The position numbers and the translations under genes are program-made. From an uncultured Eubacteriales bacterium (GTDB taxonomy: Bacteria > Bacillota > Clostridia > Oscillospirales > RGIG7773), in NCBI GenBank assembly GCA_934541205.1, contig CAKTDK010000026.1:1-16459 (forward strand): a stretch of 16,459 bases of DNA. The letters run 5' to 3'. Shown piece after piece: positions 6,870-14,775 of this stretch. The stretch's first letter is position 1, and every line of letters starts with the position of its first letter. The notes under the pieces were generated by a model. That model saw only the letters and a program-made list of their open reading frames with translations. It ran no database searches and was not told the DNA's origin.

Positions 6870-7796
6870 TTATTCTCCTTTGTAAGTTATTTCTATTCCG
6901 CCGCAAAAATCTGCAATATAGCATTCCTTAAATTCTTTTTTTAAAAGAGTATAAGTTTTTCTGCATTTTTCTTCCGAATCAAAAATACCAAATACTGTGG
7001 GACCGCTGCCGCTCATCATTGTTCCGATACAGCCTGAAAGGCGCATTTTATTTTTTATATCAGCTATTTCATGATGCAAAGAACTGGTAATTTCCTCAAG
7101 ACAATTATACATATTTTCGCAAAGAAGAGGTAAATCATTGCTGTTTACTGCTTTTAATAAAAGCTTTTTATCAGGATGATTTTTTATATTTTTTATATTT
7201 ACTTTGGAAAAAATTTCTTTTGTGGATACATCAATATCAGGTTTGCAAAGAAGTATTTTTCCGCTTGTTAATGGGATAAGAGGAGTTATTTTTTCACCTA
7301 TCCCTTCACAAAGCGCAGTTCCTCCGGTAATGCAGAAAGGAATGTCAGCTCCTATTTTTTCTCCTATGAAACAGAGAGTTTTGTAATCAAGCTTTGTTTT
7401 AAATAAGATATTAAGTCCTGCTAAAACGGCAGCGCCGTCAGAAGAACCTCCGGCAAGGCCTGCGGCATCCGGGATTTTTTTTGTTATATTTATAAAAAGG
7501 TTTTGGTTATTTATATTTGTGCATTTAAAAAATGCTTCTGCGCATTTATAAACAATATTTGTTTTATCGGTTGGAATGTGTTTTATATCGCAGTTTATTG
7601 CTATTTTGTTTTTGGCCTTATCAGTTAAGATATTATCTTTTACTGAAATATTTTCACTTTTTCTAATAGATATAATATCGTATAAGGAAACGCTCTGCAT
7701 TATCATTGAAAGATCGTGATAACCGTCCTGCCTTTTTGAAATTATATCTAAAGAAAGGTTTATTTTTGCGGGAGCTTTTAGAGTAATATTGTTCAT
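6870..7796 (-). CDS. ispE: 4-diphosphocytidyl-2-C-methyl-D-erythritol kinase
   Basis: IspE phosphorylates CDP-ME with ATP, the fourth step of the MEP route to isopentenyl diphosphate. The 308-aa protein is a GHMP kinase. The N-terminal KAPAKINLSLDI with Lys11, then RQDGYHDL, fit the substrate-binding region. The ATP loop is at about residues 109-125 (AAGLAGGSSDGAAVL), and Asp151 in IGADIPFCI is the expected catalytic base. MSGSGPTVFGIF is the third GHMP motif. TAGGAG precedes the ATG. In the operon order it follows the small membrane protein gene by 22 nt and is itself followed by the flavin-reductase-like gene after 2 nt. No other MEP genes are present in the window. Confidence 0.95.
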   Translation of the reverse strand: MNNITLKAPAKINLSLDIISKRQDGYHDLSMIMQSVSLYDIISIRKSENISVKDNILTDKAKNKIAINCDIKHIPTDKTNIVYKCAEAFFKCTNINNQNLFINITKKIPDAAGLAGGSSDGAAVLAGLNILFKTKLDYKTLCFIGEKIGADIPFCITGGTALCEGIGEKITPLIPLTSGKILLCKPDIDVSTKEIFSKVNIKNIKNHPDKKLLLKAVNSNDLPLLCENMYNCLEEITSSLHHEIADIKNKMRLSGCIGTMMSGSGPTVFGIFDSEEKCRKTYTLLKKEFKECYIADFCGGIEITYKGE

Positions 7797-7818
7797 TTTG
7801 AACTCCTAACTGAATTTT

Positions 7819-7989
7819 TTACCATTTTCCTTTTTTTATTTTACCGCCTATCATAATTACGGCAAAAATTATAATTAAAATGCAGGCGGAAATCCATGTC
7901 GGAGATAATACCCATAACCAAGACCAACTTATATTATTGGTTAACTTTAATACTGTAAATATTAATGTTATGGTGCTGATAAATCCCAT
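7819..7989 (-). CDS. Small membrane protein, 56 aa, between aminotransferase and ispE
   Basis: This short frame reads GFISTITLIFTVLKLT, then NNISWSWLWVLSPTWIS, a second hydrophobic helix, and a basic tail (GGKIKKGKW). Two membrane segments flank a Trp-rich turn. The pattern GF-x-LT-x-F-x-LKLT-x-I-SWSW-x-WVLSP-x-W is one I associate with small proteins annotated as transmembrane Fragile-X-F family, in phages and Firmicutes; this is recalled, not searched. The only ATG in the frame is at 7989, with a weak GGCGGA in front. The same frame is open back to the aminotransferase stop codon, so 14 extra codons upstream (SESKNKTIRNGG region) lack a standard start. The stop is TAA at 7819-7821. The function is unknown. 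Confidence 0.65.
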   Translation of the reverse strand: MGFISTITLIFTVLKLTNNISWSWLWVLSPTWISACILIIIFAVIMIGGKIKKGKW

Positions 7990-8031
7990 TCCGCCGTTTC
8001 TTATAGTTTTATTTTTACTTTCACTTTTTAA

Positions 8032-9198
8032 TTATAATTTGCTTACAAAATGTTCTATTTTATCTAAAGCGGAAGAAAGCTTTTTGATAGAGTATGCATA
8101 AGAAATTCTTGCAAAACCTTCTCCGCTTTCACCAAAAGCATTGCCGGGAATTATTGCAACTTTTTCTTCTTTTAAAAGTCTTTTGCAAAATTCATCGCTT
8201 GAAAGTCCAAAAGGCTTTAAGGATGGGAAAACGTAAAAAGCTCCTTTAGGCTCAAAACAATGAAAGCCTATTTCACGAAGTTTATTTACAAGCATAGTTC
8301 TTCTCATATTATATTCGTCACGCATATAAATAACATCCTGATAGGAATTTTTTAAAGCTTCAATAGCGGCGTACTGAGCGCTTGTAGATGCACTCATAAT
8401 TGAAAATTGATGAATTTTTGTCATCTGTTTTATTATTTCTTTTGGTCCGAGAGCATAACCGAGACGCCAGCCTGTCATAGCGTAAGCTTTTGAAAATCCG
8501 CTTACTACAATAGTTCTTTCTTTCATACCCGGAAAAGATGAAATACTTACATGATTTTCTCCATAAGTAAGTTCAGCGTATATTTCGTCGGAAATGACTA
8601 TTATATCAGTTCCGTCTAAAGCGCGGCATACGTTTTCAAGGTCTTTTTTTGTCATAATTGCCCCTGTTGGATTATTCGGATAAGATAAAATAAGAACTTT
8701 TGTTTTAGAGGTTATTTTAGACTTTATTTCTTCATAAGTAAGTCGAAATTCGTTTTCTTCGGTAGTTTTAAGTGAAACAGGTGTTCCGTTTGACAAAGTT
8801 GTAATAGGATCATAGCAGACAAAAGACGGTTCGGGTATCAATACTTCATCACCAGGACATATAATAGTTCTGAGTGCAAGATCTATAGCTTCGCTTCCGC
8901 CTACGGTAACAAGACATTCGTTATCAGGATTATATTCTGCTAAAAATCTTTTTGAAAAATATTTGCATATTTCTTTTCTAAGCTCTAAAAGCCCGCTGTT
9001 TGCGGTATAATGTGTATATCCTTTTTCAATTGAATATATACCTTCACTGCGGATATTCCAGGGAGTTGAAAAATCAGGCTCTCCGACTCCAAGAGAAATA
9101 CAATCTTTCATTTCAGCGGCAAGGTCAAAAAATTTTCTTATTCCGGAGGGTTTTATATCAGAAACTTTTTTTGAAATAATTTTATTATAGTCAATCAT
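8032..9198 (-). CDS. Class I/II PLP-dependent aminotransferase
   Basis: This 388-aa fold-type I aminotransferase has the usual landmarks: SLGVGEPDF near residue 35, YTANSGLLELR, SYPNNPTGA (Asn176), ISDEIYAEL (Asp204, Tyr207), and the PLP lysine Lys237 in SGFSKAYAMTGWRLGY. A conserved Arg near the C-terminus (GFARISYA) binds the substrate carboxylate. The enzyme moves amino groups from an amino acid to a keto acid; the exact substrate is not fixed by these motifs. The pair with an adjacent Lrp/AsnC regulator resembles the alanine-transaminase/AlaR pair of Bacillus subtilis (yugH-yugG), which makes alanine or aromatic transamination plausible. Its ATG overlaps the regulator's TGA by 4 nt, so translation is probably coupled. 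Confidence 0.92.
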   Translation of the reverse strand: MIDYNKIISKKVSDIKPSGIRKFFDLAAEMKDCISLGVGEPDFSTPWNIRSEGIYSIEKGYTHYTANSGLLELRKEICKYFSKRFLAEYNPDNECLVTVGGSEAIDLALRTIICPGDEVLIPEPSFVCYDPITTLSNGTPVSLKTTEENEFRLTYEEIKSKITSKTKVLILSYPNNPTGAIMTKKDLENVCRALDGTDIIVISDEIYAELTYGENHVSISSFPGMKERTIVVSGFSKAYAMTGWRLGYALGPKEIIKQMTKIHQFSIMSASTSAQYAAIEALKNSYQDVIYMRDEYNMRRTMLVNKLREIGFHCFEPKGAFYVFPSLKPFGLSSDEFCKRLLKEEKVAIIPGNAFGESGEGFARISYAYSIKKLSSALDKIEHFVSKL

Positions 9199-9674
9199 AT
9201 TTCCATAAATCCTCTCAAATCTTCCTCTTCGTTATCAAATATAACCCCTTTGTCCTTATATTTTTTAAGCACAAAATGGGTAGCGGTAGAAGTAACGTCT
9301 TCCAAAGTAGCAAGCTTTTGTGAAACAAATAATGATACTTCCTTTAAGGTACGGCCTTCTATGATTACAGTAAGGTCAAATCCGCCGGACATAAGATATA
9401 CACTTTTTACTTCGGGATAATTATATATTTTTTCTGCAACCTTATCAAAGCCCTGCCCATGACGGGGAGTTACTTTTACTTCAATAAGGGCGGTAACATA
9501 TTCTCTTTCGGTTTTGTCCCAGTCTACAAGAGCTCCATAGCTTAAAATAGTTTTATTATCTTCAAGCTCTTTTTTATAAGCTTTGATGTCATCTTCGGTT
9601 TTATTGAGCATAAGGGCAAGCTGCTGGTCAGAAAGGCTGCAGTCTTTTTCCAAAAGTTCCAGTAATTTTTTCAT
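9195..9674 (-). CDS. Lrp/AsnC-family transcriptional regulator
   Basis: This 159-aa regulator has an N-terminal helix-turn-helix region (about residues 1-50; KLLELLEKDCSLSDQQLALML) and a C-terminal RAM effector domain (about 65-145) with GGFDLTVIIEG and LEDVTSTATHFVLKKYKD. Lrp-type proteins form dimers or octamers and respond to amino acids. The gene is directly upstream of, and overlaps, the aminotransferase gene, so control of amino-acid metabolism including its own operon is likely. The ATG at 9674 is chosen since GAGGTG lies 6 nt upstream; the in-frame extension to 9731 contains a putative promoter instead. A 23-residue acidic tail follows the RAM domain. Confidence 0.9.
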   Translation of the reverse strand: MKKLLELLEKDCSLSDQQLALMLNKTEDDIKAYKKELEDNKTILSYGALVDWDKTEREYVTALIEVKVTPRHGQGFDKVAEKIYNYPEVKSVYLMSGGFDLTVIIEGRTLKEVSLFVSQKLATLEDVTSTATHFVLKKYKDKGVIFDNEEEDLRGFMEI

Positions 9675-9708
9675 TTTATTCACCTCAATTAATCTTTTTA
9701 CTATTTTA

Positions 9709-9738
9709 ATATAAATAACAGAAATATACAACAGTCAA
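9709..9738 (-). promoter_or_regulatory. Possible promoter for the regulator-aminotransferase-ispE run
   Basis: On the minus strand, TTGACT (9738-9733) and TTATAT (9714-9709) are separated by 18 nt, and the -10 lies about 34 nt before the regulator's ATG. The -35 is close to consensus, the -10 less so. It falls just after the YgiQ gene, which lies upstream on the same strand. Confidence 0.45.
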
Positions 9739-9751
9739 ATACATTAAAAAG

Positions 9752-11614
9752 CTATTTTTTTCTTTTCTTTTTATTAGCCTTTTTCATGCCGGGAATATTA
9801 ACAACAATATCCTTTTTTACTATTTTTCTTCGTTTTGGTATAAGGCAGTCTTTTCCCGAACCGATAAGGTCTTCTCTGTGAGCAATTTTTAATGCCTTTT
9901 CTATAAGCGGTATATTTTTTTCATTTTTGTACTGTAAAAGCGCTCTTTGCATTGCTTTTTCTTCATCTGTTTTCGGAACGTAAACATTTTTCATATCAAT
10001 AGGGTTTATTCCGGTGTAATACATACAGGTTGAAATGGTTCCGGGAGTAGGATAAAAATCCTGTACTTGCTGGGGATGAAGATGATTTCTTTTGAGATAT
10101 AAGGCTAAATTTATTGCGTCATTTAATGTTGATCCGGGATGTGACGACATAAGATAAGGAACAAGATATTGTTCTTTTCCTTTCTGATTATTTAAGGCTT
10201 TGTATTTTTCCTTGAATTTTGCATATGTTTTAAAAACAGGCTTTCCCATATAATTTAAAACATTGTCACAAATATGTTCTGGAGCTACTTTAAGCTGACC
10301 GCTTATATGATGTTCTACAAGTTCTTTAAAAAATGTATCGTCTTTATCTAAAATAAGATAATCAAACCTTATTCCTGAACGCACAAAAACCTTTTTTATT
10401 TTCGGAAGCTGTCTTACTTCCCTTAAAATATCAAGATATTCACTGTGGTCGGCTTTTAGATTTGGGCAAGGGGTAGGCGCAAGACATTTTCTGTTTGAAC
10501 ACATACCGTATTTTGTCTGTTTTTCGCAGGAGTTATGGCGAAAATTTGCCGTAGGACCTCCTATGTCGTGAATATATCCTTTAAATCTTGGCGACTTTGT
10601 TATTTTTTTTGCTTCTTCTATAATTGAATTTTTTGAACGGGTTGTTATCATTCTTCCCTGATGAAAAGCCAGAGCGCAAAAGTTACAGCCTCCGAAACAG
10701 CCCCTGTTGTGAGAAATAGAAAATTCCACTTCTTCAATTGCCGGAACGCCTCCGTCTTTCTCATACATGGGATGGTAATATCTCATATAAGGAAGAGAAT
10801 ATACCATATCCATTTCTTTTTGTGTTAAAGGCGGCATAGGCTTTTTTTGAACAAGATACTTGTTTTGATGCTTTTGAATTATATCTTTTCCTGTAACGCT
10901 GTCGTGCTGTTGGTATTGAATTTTAGTTGCAAGAGCATATTTTTCTTTGCTTTGCAGCACTTTTTCATATGAAGGACAGCTTATGTAATCTTTTAAATTT
11001 GATATATTGTCGGTAAAATAACAGGTTCCCAAAATATCTGTCATTTCTTTTGCTTTTTTGCCGTTTTTATAATGTTTTCCGATTTGAATTATTTGATTTT
11101 CTCCCATACCGTATATTAAAAGGTCCGCTTTGCTGTCAAAAAGAATACTCGGCATTACTTTATCTGACCAATAGTCATAATGGGCAAATCGCCTTAAAGA
11201 GGCTTCAAGTCCGCCTATTATAATATCTTTATCAGGAAATAATTCTTTTATTTTGTTTGAATATACAATAACTGCTCTGTCAGGGCGTTTTCCTGTTTTT
11301 TTTCCGGGAGAGTAAAAGTCTTCGCTTCGTCTTTTTTTTGCTGCGGTGTAATGCGCTACCATTGAGTCAAGATTGCCGGAGTTTATTAAAAAAGCGTATT
11401 TGGGTTCGCCTAAAATTTTAAAAGCTTCATCTTTTTCCCAATCCGGCTGAGAAATTATTCCAACCTTAAAACCTTCATGTTCCAATACTCTTGAAATTAT
11501 AGCGGTTCCGAAACTTGGATGATCAACGTAAGCGTCTCCGGTTATTATGATAAAATCAAGTATATCTATATTATTTTCTTTTAAATCTTTTTTTGAAACA
11601 GGTAAAAAACTCAA
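9752..11614 (-). CDS. YgiQ-family radical SAM protein (UPF0313)
   Basis: This large radical SAM protein of about 620 aa belongs to the YgiQ family. Its N-terminal signature LDFIIITGDAYVDHPSFGTAIISRVLE is followed by a region with IIIGGLEASLRRFAHYDYW, then the [4Fe-4S] motif CFGGCNFC (Cys306, Cys310, Cys313 in the TTG numbering), which is CxxxCxxC. IHDIGGPTANFR, a CSNRKCLAPTPCPNL cluster with further cysteines, and LKVAPEHICDNVLNYMGKP follow as in the family. The reaction is not established. The start is placed at the TTG at 11614: GGAGG lies 7 nt upstream and the family begins with a short FLP-type head. The longer in-frame ATG at 11656 lacks a ribosome binding site. The C-terminus is Lys-rich. 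Confidence 0.92.
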   Translation of the reverse strand: MSFLPVSKKDLKENNIDILDFIIITGDAYVDHPSFGTAIISRVLEHEGFKVGIISQPDWEKDEAFKILGEPKYAFLINSGNLDSMVAHYTAAKKRRSEDFYSPGKKTGKRPDRAVIVYSNKIKELFPDKDIIIGGLEASLRRFAHYDYWSDKVMPSILFDSKADLLIYGMGENQIIQIGKHYKNGKKAKEMTDILGTCYFTDNISNLKDYISCPSYEKVLQSKEKYALATKIQYQQHDSVTGKDIIQKHQNKYLVQKKPMPPLTQKEMDMVYSLPYMRYYHPMYEKDGGVPAIEEVEFSISHNRGCFGGCNFCALAFHQGRMITTRSKNSIIEEAKKITKSPRFKGYIHDIGGPTANFRHNSCEKQTKYGMCSNRKCLAPTPCPNLKADHSEYLDILREVRQLPKIKKVFVRSGIRFDYLILDKDDTFFKELVEHHISGQLKVAPEHICDNVLNYMGKPVFKTYAKFKEKYKALNNQKGKEQYLVPYLMSSHPGSTLNDAINLALYLKRNHLHPQQVQDFYPTPGTISTCMYYTGINPIDMKNVYVPKTDEEKAMQRALLQYKNEKNIPLIEKALKIAHREDLIGSGKDCLIPKRRKIVKKDIVVNIPGMKKANKKKRKK

Positions 11615-11646
11615 AAATATTCCTCCAATTATATGTTTCTGATATA

Positions 11647-11675
11647 ATGATATCAAAAACTTTATAATTAAGCAA
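11647..11675 (-). promoter_or_regulatory. Possible promoter for the radical SAM gene
   Basis: On the minus strand, TTGCTT (11675-11670) and TATCAT (11652-11647) are separated by 17 nt and lie about 33 nt ahead of the TTG start. The match is moderate. The 211-nt region between this gene and the divergent yqeG gene is otherwise AT-rich and featureless. Confidence 0.4.
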
Positions 11676-11760
11676 ATAATATTTGATGTTGATATATTAA
11701 AACATATGATGTAAAATAATGTTATATTTTAACTAAAAATTATTTATATTTAGTTTATAA

Positions 11761-11789
11761 TTGTATGGTATTATTTATCAGAATATATT
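11761..11789 (+). promoter_or_regulatory. Possible promoter for the yqeG–aroQ operon
   Basis: TTGTAT (11761-11766) and TATATT (11784-11789) are separated by 17 nt. A perfect TATAAT overlaps at 11789-11794, but with too long a spacing from this -35. The ribosome binding site GAGGAG follows at 11813-11818. Confidence 0.35.
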
Positions 11790-11825
11790 ATAATATATTT
11801 TGAAATTTGTCCGAGGAGTATTGTA

Positions 11826-12329
11826 ATGTTTAATAATTTTGTTCCTAAAATTATGGTTGACACCGTATATGATATTGACAGTAATTTTTTAAAAAAACAT
11901 AATATAAAAGGTATTATTTATGATGTTGATAATACTCTTGTGGGATTTAAGGTAAAAGTCCCTGATGAAAGACTTTTAAATCATCTTTTTTCTTTAAAAA
12001 AAGATGGGTTTAAACTTTTTATAATTTCCAATAATAATAAAGAAAGAGTGGACAAGTTTAATAAAGAATTAGGATTTGAATATATATCAAGGGGCTTAAA
12101 GCCTTTGAAAATTTCTTTTAAAAAAGCGGCAAAAATTATGAAGCTTGATTATAAAGAAATTGCGGTTGTAGGAGATCAGATATTTACCGATGTTCTTGGC
12201 GGAAACAGACTGTCTATGTTTACAGTTATGGTAAATCCTATAGATTTGAAGGAAACATTTTTATTTAAATTTAAAAGAAAAATGGAAAAACCGTTTATTG
12301 ACAGGTATTCAAAGGAGAATAAAAAATGA
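11826..12329 (+). CDS. yqeG: YqeG-family HAD-superfamily phosphatase
   Basis: This 167-aa HAD type IIIA protein has motif I as YDVDNTLV (nucleophile Asp33, acid Asp35), motif II as IISNNN, motif III as the Lys in SRGLKP, and motif IV as VVGDQIFTDVLGGN. The length and absence of a large cap match YqeG. HAD phosphatases act on phosphorylated small molecules; this family's substrate is not established in what I can see. A GAGGAG ribosome binding site precedes the ATG. It is the first gene of an overlapping trio: its TGA shares ATGA with the next gene. In Bacillus yqeG sits with yqeH, aroE and yhbY, so the location here next to aroQ keeps the shikimate link but not the neighbours. Confidence 0.9.
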   Translation: MFNNFVPKIMVDTVYDIDSNFLKKHNIKGIIYDVDNTLVGFKVKVPDERLLNHLFSLKKDGFKLFIISNNNKERVDKFNKELGFEYISRGLKPLKISFKKAAKIMKLDYKEIAVVGDQIFTDVLGGNRLSMFTVMVNPIDLKETFLFKFKRKMEKPFIDRYSKENKK

Positions 12330-13201
12330 GTATAAAAAATATGTCCGAAGCAAAATTCGGAGTTGCGGGAAACTGCGACAGGTTTTATTCAGAGGGAAAT
12401 AAAGCGACTTTGCAGATGCCTGGCTTTTTAAAGGAAAACGGACTTGACGCTTATGAGGTGCAGTTTGGCAGAGGAGTCAGGATGAGCGATGCTTTAGCGG
12501 AAAATTTGAGAAAAAAAGCGAAGGAATATGATATTGTTTTATCAGTGCATGCACCTTATTTTATATCTTTATCAAGCGTTGAAGAAGAAAAGCGTGAAAA
12601 CAGTATTAATTACATTGTTCAAAGCGCCAAAGCGGCAGATAAGCTTGGCGCAAAAAGAATTGTCGTTCATTCCGGTTCATGCAGTAAAATGACGAGGCAA
12701 AACGCTTTGGAACTTGCTTTGGACACTATGAAAAAAGCTGTAAAAACTCTTGATGATATGGGATTGGGACATATTATAATTTGTCCTGAAACTATGGGAA
12801 AAATAAATCAGCTTGGTACTTTAAAGGAAGTAATTGAACTTTGTCTTGTTGATGAAAGAATGATACCGACAATTGATTTTGGACATCTTAATGCAAGAAC
12901 TTTCGGCGCTGTAAAAGGTTACGATGATTATAAAAAGATTCTTGATGAAGTAGAAAATAAACTTGGATTTGACAGAATGAAGGTTTTTCACAGTCATTTT
13001 TCTCAAATAGAATATACTGAAAACGGCGGAGAAAAGAGGCATCTTACTTTTGAAGATAAGGTATACGGGCCTTTTTTCGAGCCGCTTGGAGAGCTTATTT
13101 ATAAAAGAGGGTTAAGTCCTACCATTATATGTGAATCTGCGGGGACGCAAACCGATGATGCAATAAAAATGAAATTGATATACGAGGGGTACAGAAAATG
13201 A
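12326..13201 (+). CDS. Endonuclease IV-like TIM-barrel protein
   Basis: This 291-aa TIM-barrel protein of the AP endonuclease family 2 (Nfo-like) superfamily shows most of the metal ligands of endonuclease IV: His75 (SVHAPYF), His115 (VVHSGS), Glu155 (CPETMGK), Asp184 and His187 (IDFGHLNA), a His in FHSHFSQ (222 or 224), His239 and Glu270 (ICES). The family cuts abasic DNA sites using three zinc ions. The Asp in the DRH motif that pairs with His231 of E. coli Nfo appears to be replaced by Lys237, so at least one zinc site may differ. It may be a true DNA-repair enzyme or an altered family member. It overlaps yqeG and aroQ by 4 nt each, suggesting translational coupling, and has AAGGAG before the ATG. 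Confidence 0.82.
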   Translation: MSIKNMSEAKFGVAGNCDRFYSEGNKATLQMPGFLKENGLDAYEVQFGRGVRMSDALAENLRKKAKEYDIVLSVHAPYFISLSSVEEEKRENSINYIVQSAKAADKLGAKRIVVHSGSCSKMTRQNALELALDTMKKAVKTLDDMGLGHIIICPETMGKINQLGTLKEVIELCLVDERMIPTIDFGHLNARTFGAVKGYDDYKKILDEVENKLGFDRMKVFHSHFSQIEYTENGGEKRHLTFEDKVYGPFFEPLGELIYKRGLSPTIICESAGTQTDDAIKMKLIYEGYRK

Positions 13202-13632
13202 GAAAAAAAATATTAGTTGTTCAGGGACCGAATATAAATCTTATTGGCGAGAGGGAAACGACGGTTTACGGAAATGAAAGTATAGAAAAAATTAATGATG
13301 AAATAGTAGAATATGCAAAAAAGTTTAATATTGACGCGGATATTTATCAGTCTAATATTGAAGGTGAGTTAATTACAAAAATACAGCAGGCACGAAAGGT
13401 ATATGACGGAGTTATAATAAATGCCGGAGCATATACTCATTATTCTATTGCAATAAGAGATGCTATTGCTGCTATAAAAATTCCTTGTATAGAAGTGCAT
13501 TTTTCCAATATACATGCAAGAGAAGAATTTAGAAAAATCAGCGTAATTGCTCCTGTTTGCGCCGGAAGTATTATTGGATTTGGAAAATTCAGCTATTTGC
13601 TTGCTGTAAAAGGAATTGCAGAATTTATTTAA
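13198..13632 (+). CDS. aroQ: 3-dehydroquinate dehydratase, type II
   Basis: AroQ converts 3-dehydroquinate to 3-dehydroshikimate in the shikimate pathway toward aromatic amino acids. The 144-aa length fits the type II dodecamer-forming enzyme. The active-site residues fall at the positions numbered in the M. tuberculosis enzyme: Arg19 and Tyr24 (GERETTVYG), Asn75 (IINAGAYTHY), His81, His101 (VHFSNIHAREEFR) and Arg112. The start overlaps the TIM-barrel gene by 4 nt, with GAGGGG upstream. The gene is followed by the peptidase gene and efp, an order shared with Bacillus (yqhS-yqhT-efp). Confidence 0.95.
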   Translation: MRKKILVVQGPNINLIGERETTVYGNESIEKINDEIVEYAKKFNIDADIYQSNIEGELITKIQQARKVYDGVIINAGAYTHYSIAIRDAIAAIKIPCIEVHFSNIHAREEFRKISVIAPVCAGSIIGFGKFSYLLAVKGIAEFI

Positions 13633-13644
13633 TGGGGTGGAATT

Positions 13645-14697
13645 ATGACTAATATAGAAAAAATACAAAAAAAACTTGAAGACGTTGACGCGGTTATAAT
13701 TACGTCTCCGTATAACAGAAGATATTTTACCGATTTTAAGTCAAGCGCAGGAATTTCGCTTATAACAAAGCAGAACAGTTACTTTCTTGTAGATTTTAGA
13801 TATATTGAAAAAGCAAAAGCGACAATAAAAACCTCTCAGTGTATTTTGCTGACCAAAAGAAAAGACCAGCTTGATGAAATATTTAAAAAAGAAAATATAA
13901 AAAGAATAGGTTTTGAAGACGATTTTGTGACGGTAGCTGCGTTAAATATGCTTAAAGAGGAGTTTCCACAAATTGAATTTATTCCTTTTTCGGAATTTAT
14001 TTTACATCAGCGTACAATAAAATCACAGCAAGAGCTTGAAAGAATAAAAAAGGCTCAGGCAATAACAGACAAAGGATTTTCATATATAATAAATTTTATA
14101 AAACCGGGTATGACGGAAAAGGAAATTTCTCTTGAGCTTGAATATTTTATGAAGAAAAACTGAGCAGACGCTCTTGCTTTTGATAATATAGTCGTATCGG
14201 GAAAAAATTCTTCTTTACCTCACGGAGTTCCGGGAGATAAAAAGGTTGAAATCGGAGATTTTATAACTATGGATTTCGGAGCTATGTATGATGGATATTG
14301 TTCCGATATGACAAGGACAGTTGCGCTTGGAAAAGTAACAGAAGAAATGAGAGAAGTATATAATACTGTATTGAAAGCCCAGAAGGCGTGCCTTGAAAAA
14401 ATTAAGGCAGGGGTTACGGGATTTGAAATAGATAAAATCGCAAGAGATATAATATATAAAAATTATGAAGGTTGTTTCGGTCATGGATTGGGGCACAGTG
14501 TAGGGCTTGAAATACATGAAATGCCTGCATTTAATACCGTTTATAAAGGAAAAATTGAAGAAGGAACCATTATGACGGTTGAGCCTGGTATTTATATTGA
14601 AAATAAATTCGGAGTCAGAATAGAAGATATGGTTTATATTACTAAAGAAGGCTGTATAAATCTAACGTCCAGTCCAAAGGATTTAATTATTTTATAA
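13645..14697 (+). pseudogene. Xaa-Pro peptidase (M24 family), interrupted by an in-frame TGA
   Basis: Read as one frame this is a 350-residue M24 (YqhT/PepQ-like) peptidase, the length normal for the family. It has an N-terminal creatinase-like domain (residues 1-120) and a pita-bread catalytic domain with all metal ligands: Asp210 (MDFGAMY), Asp221 (CSDMTRT), His284 (FGHGLGHSVG), Glu313 (TVEPG) and Glu327 (RIED). A TGA at 14161-14163, codon 173, interrupts it between KKN and ADALAFDNIVVSG. Homologues have Gly there (for example KNGA), so a G-to-T change in GGA explains it. The frame resumes intact to the TAA at 14695-14697. A downstream ATG at 14269 would give a 142-aa fragment lacking the first part of the catalytic domain. 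Family members cleave X-Pro dipeptides. GGGTGG lies before the ATG. Confidence 0.85.
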
Positions 14698-14720
14698 AAT
14701 ACTATTGAAAAAAATGAAGA

Positions 14721-14726
14721 TATAAT
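14721..14726 (+). promoter_or_regulatory. Possible -10 element before efp
   Basis: A TATAAT hexamer at 14721-14726 lies in the gap between the interrupted peptidase gene and efp. No well-spaced -35 is visible; TTGAAA at 14705-14710 is too near for this hexamer and 15 nt from an overlapping TATAAA at 14726-14731. efp could therefore have its own transcript, but the evidence is weak. Confidence 0.3.
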
Positions 14727-14775
14727 ATAAAATAGATGTTAGTAGAAATTTTTTTGTATTTTTTGGAGGTAATTT

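Noticed and set aside
7880..8101. Plus-strand frame of 73 aa
   Set aside because: It lies opposite the small membrane protein and the end of the aminotransferase gene; the minus-strand reading has recognisable family features and this one does not.
14161..14697. TGA read as Gly by a changed genetic code (as in SR1/Gracilibacteria)
   Set aside because: Several genes in this window, including yqeG, the TIM-barrel gene, the Lrp regulator, the first membrane paralogue and the GNAT gene, end with TGA, so TGA is a stop here.
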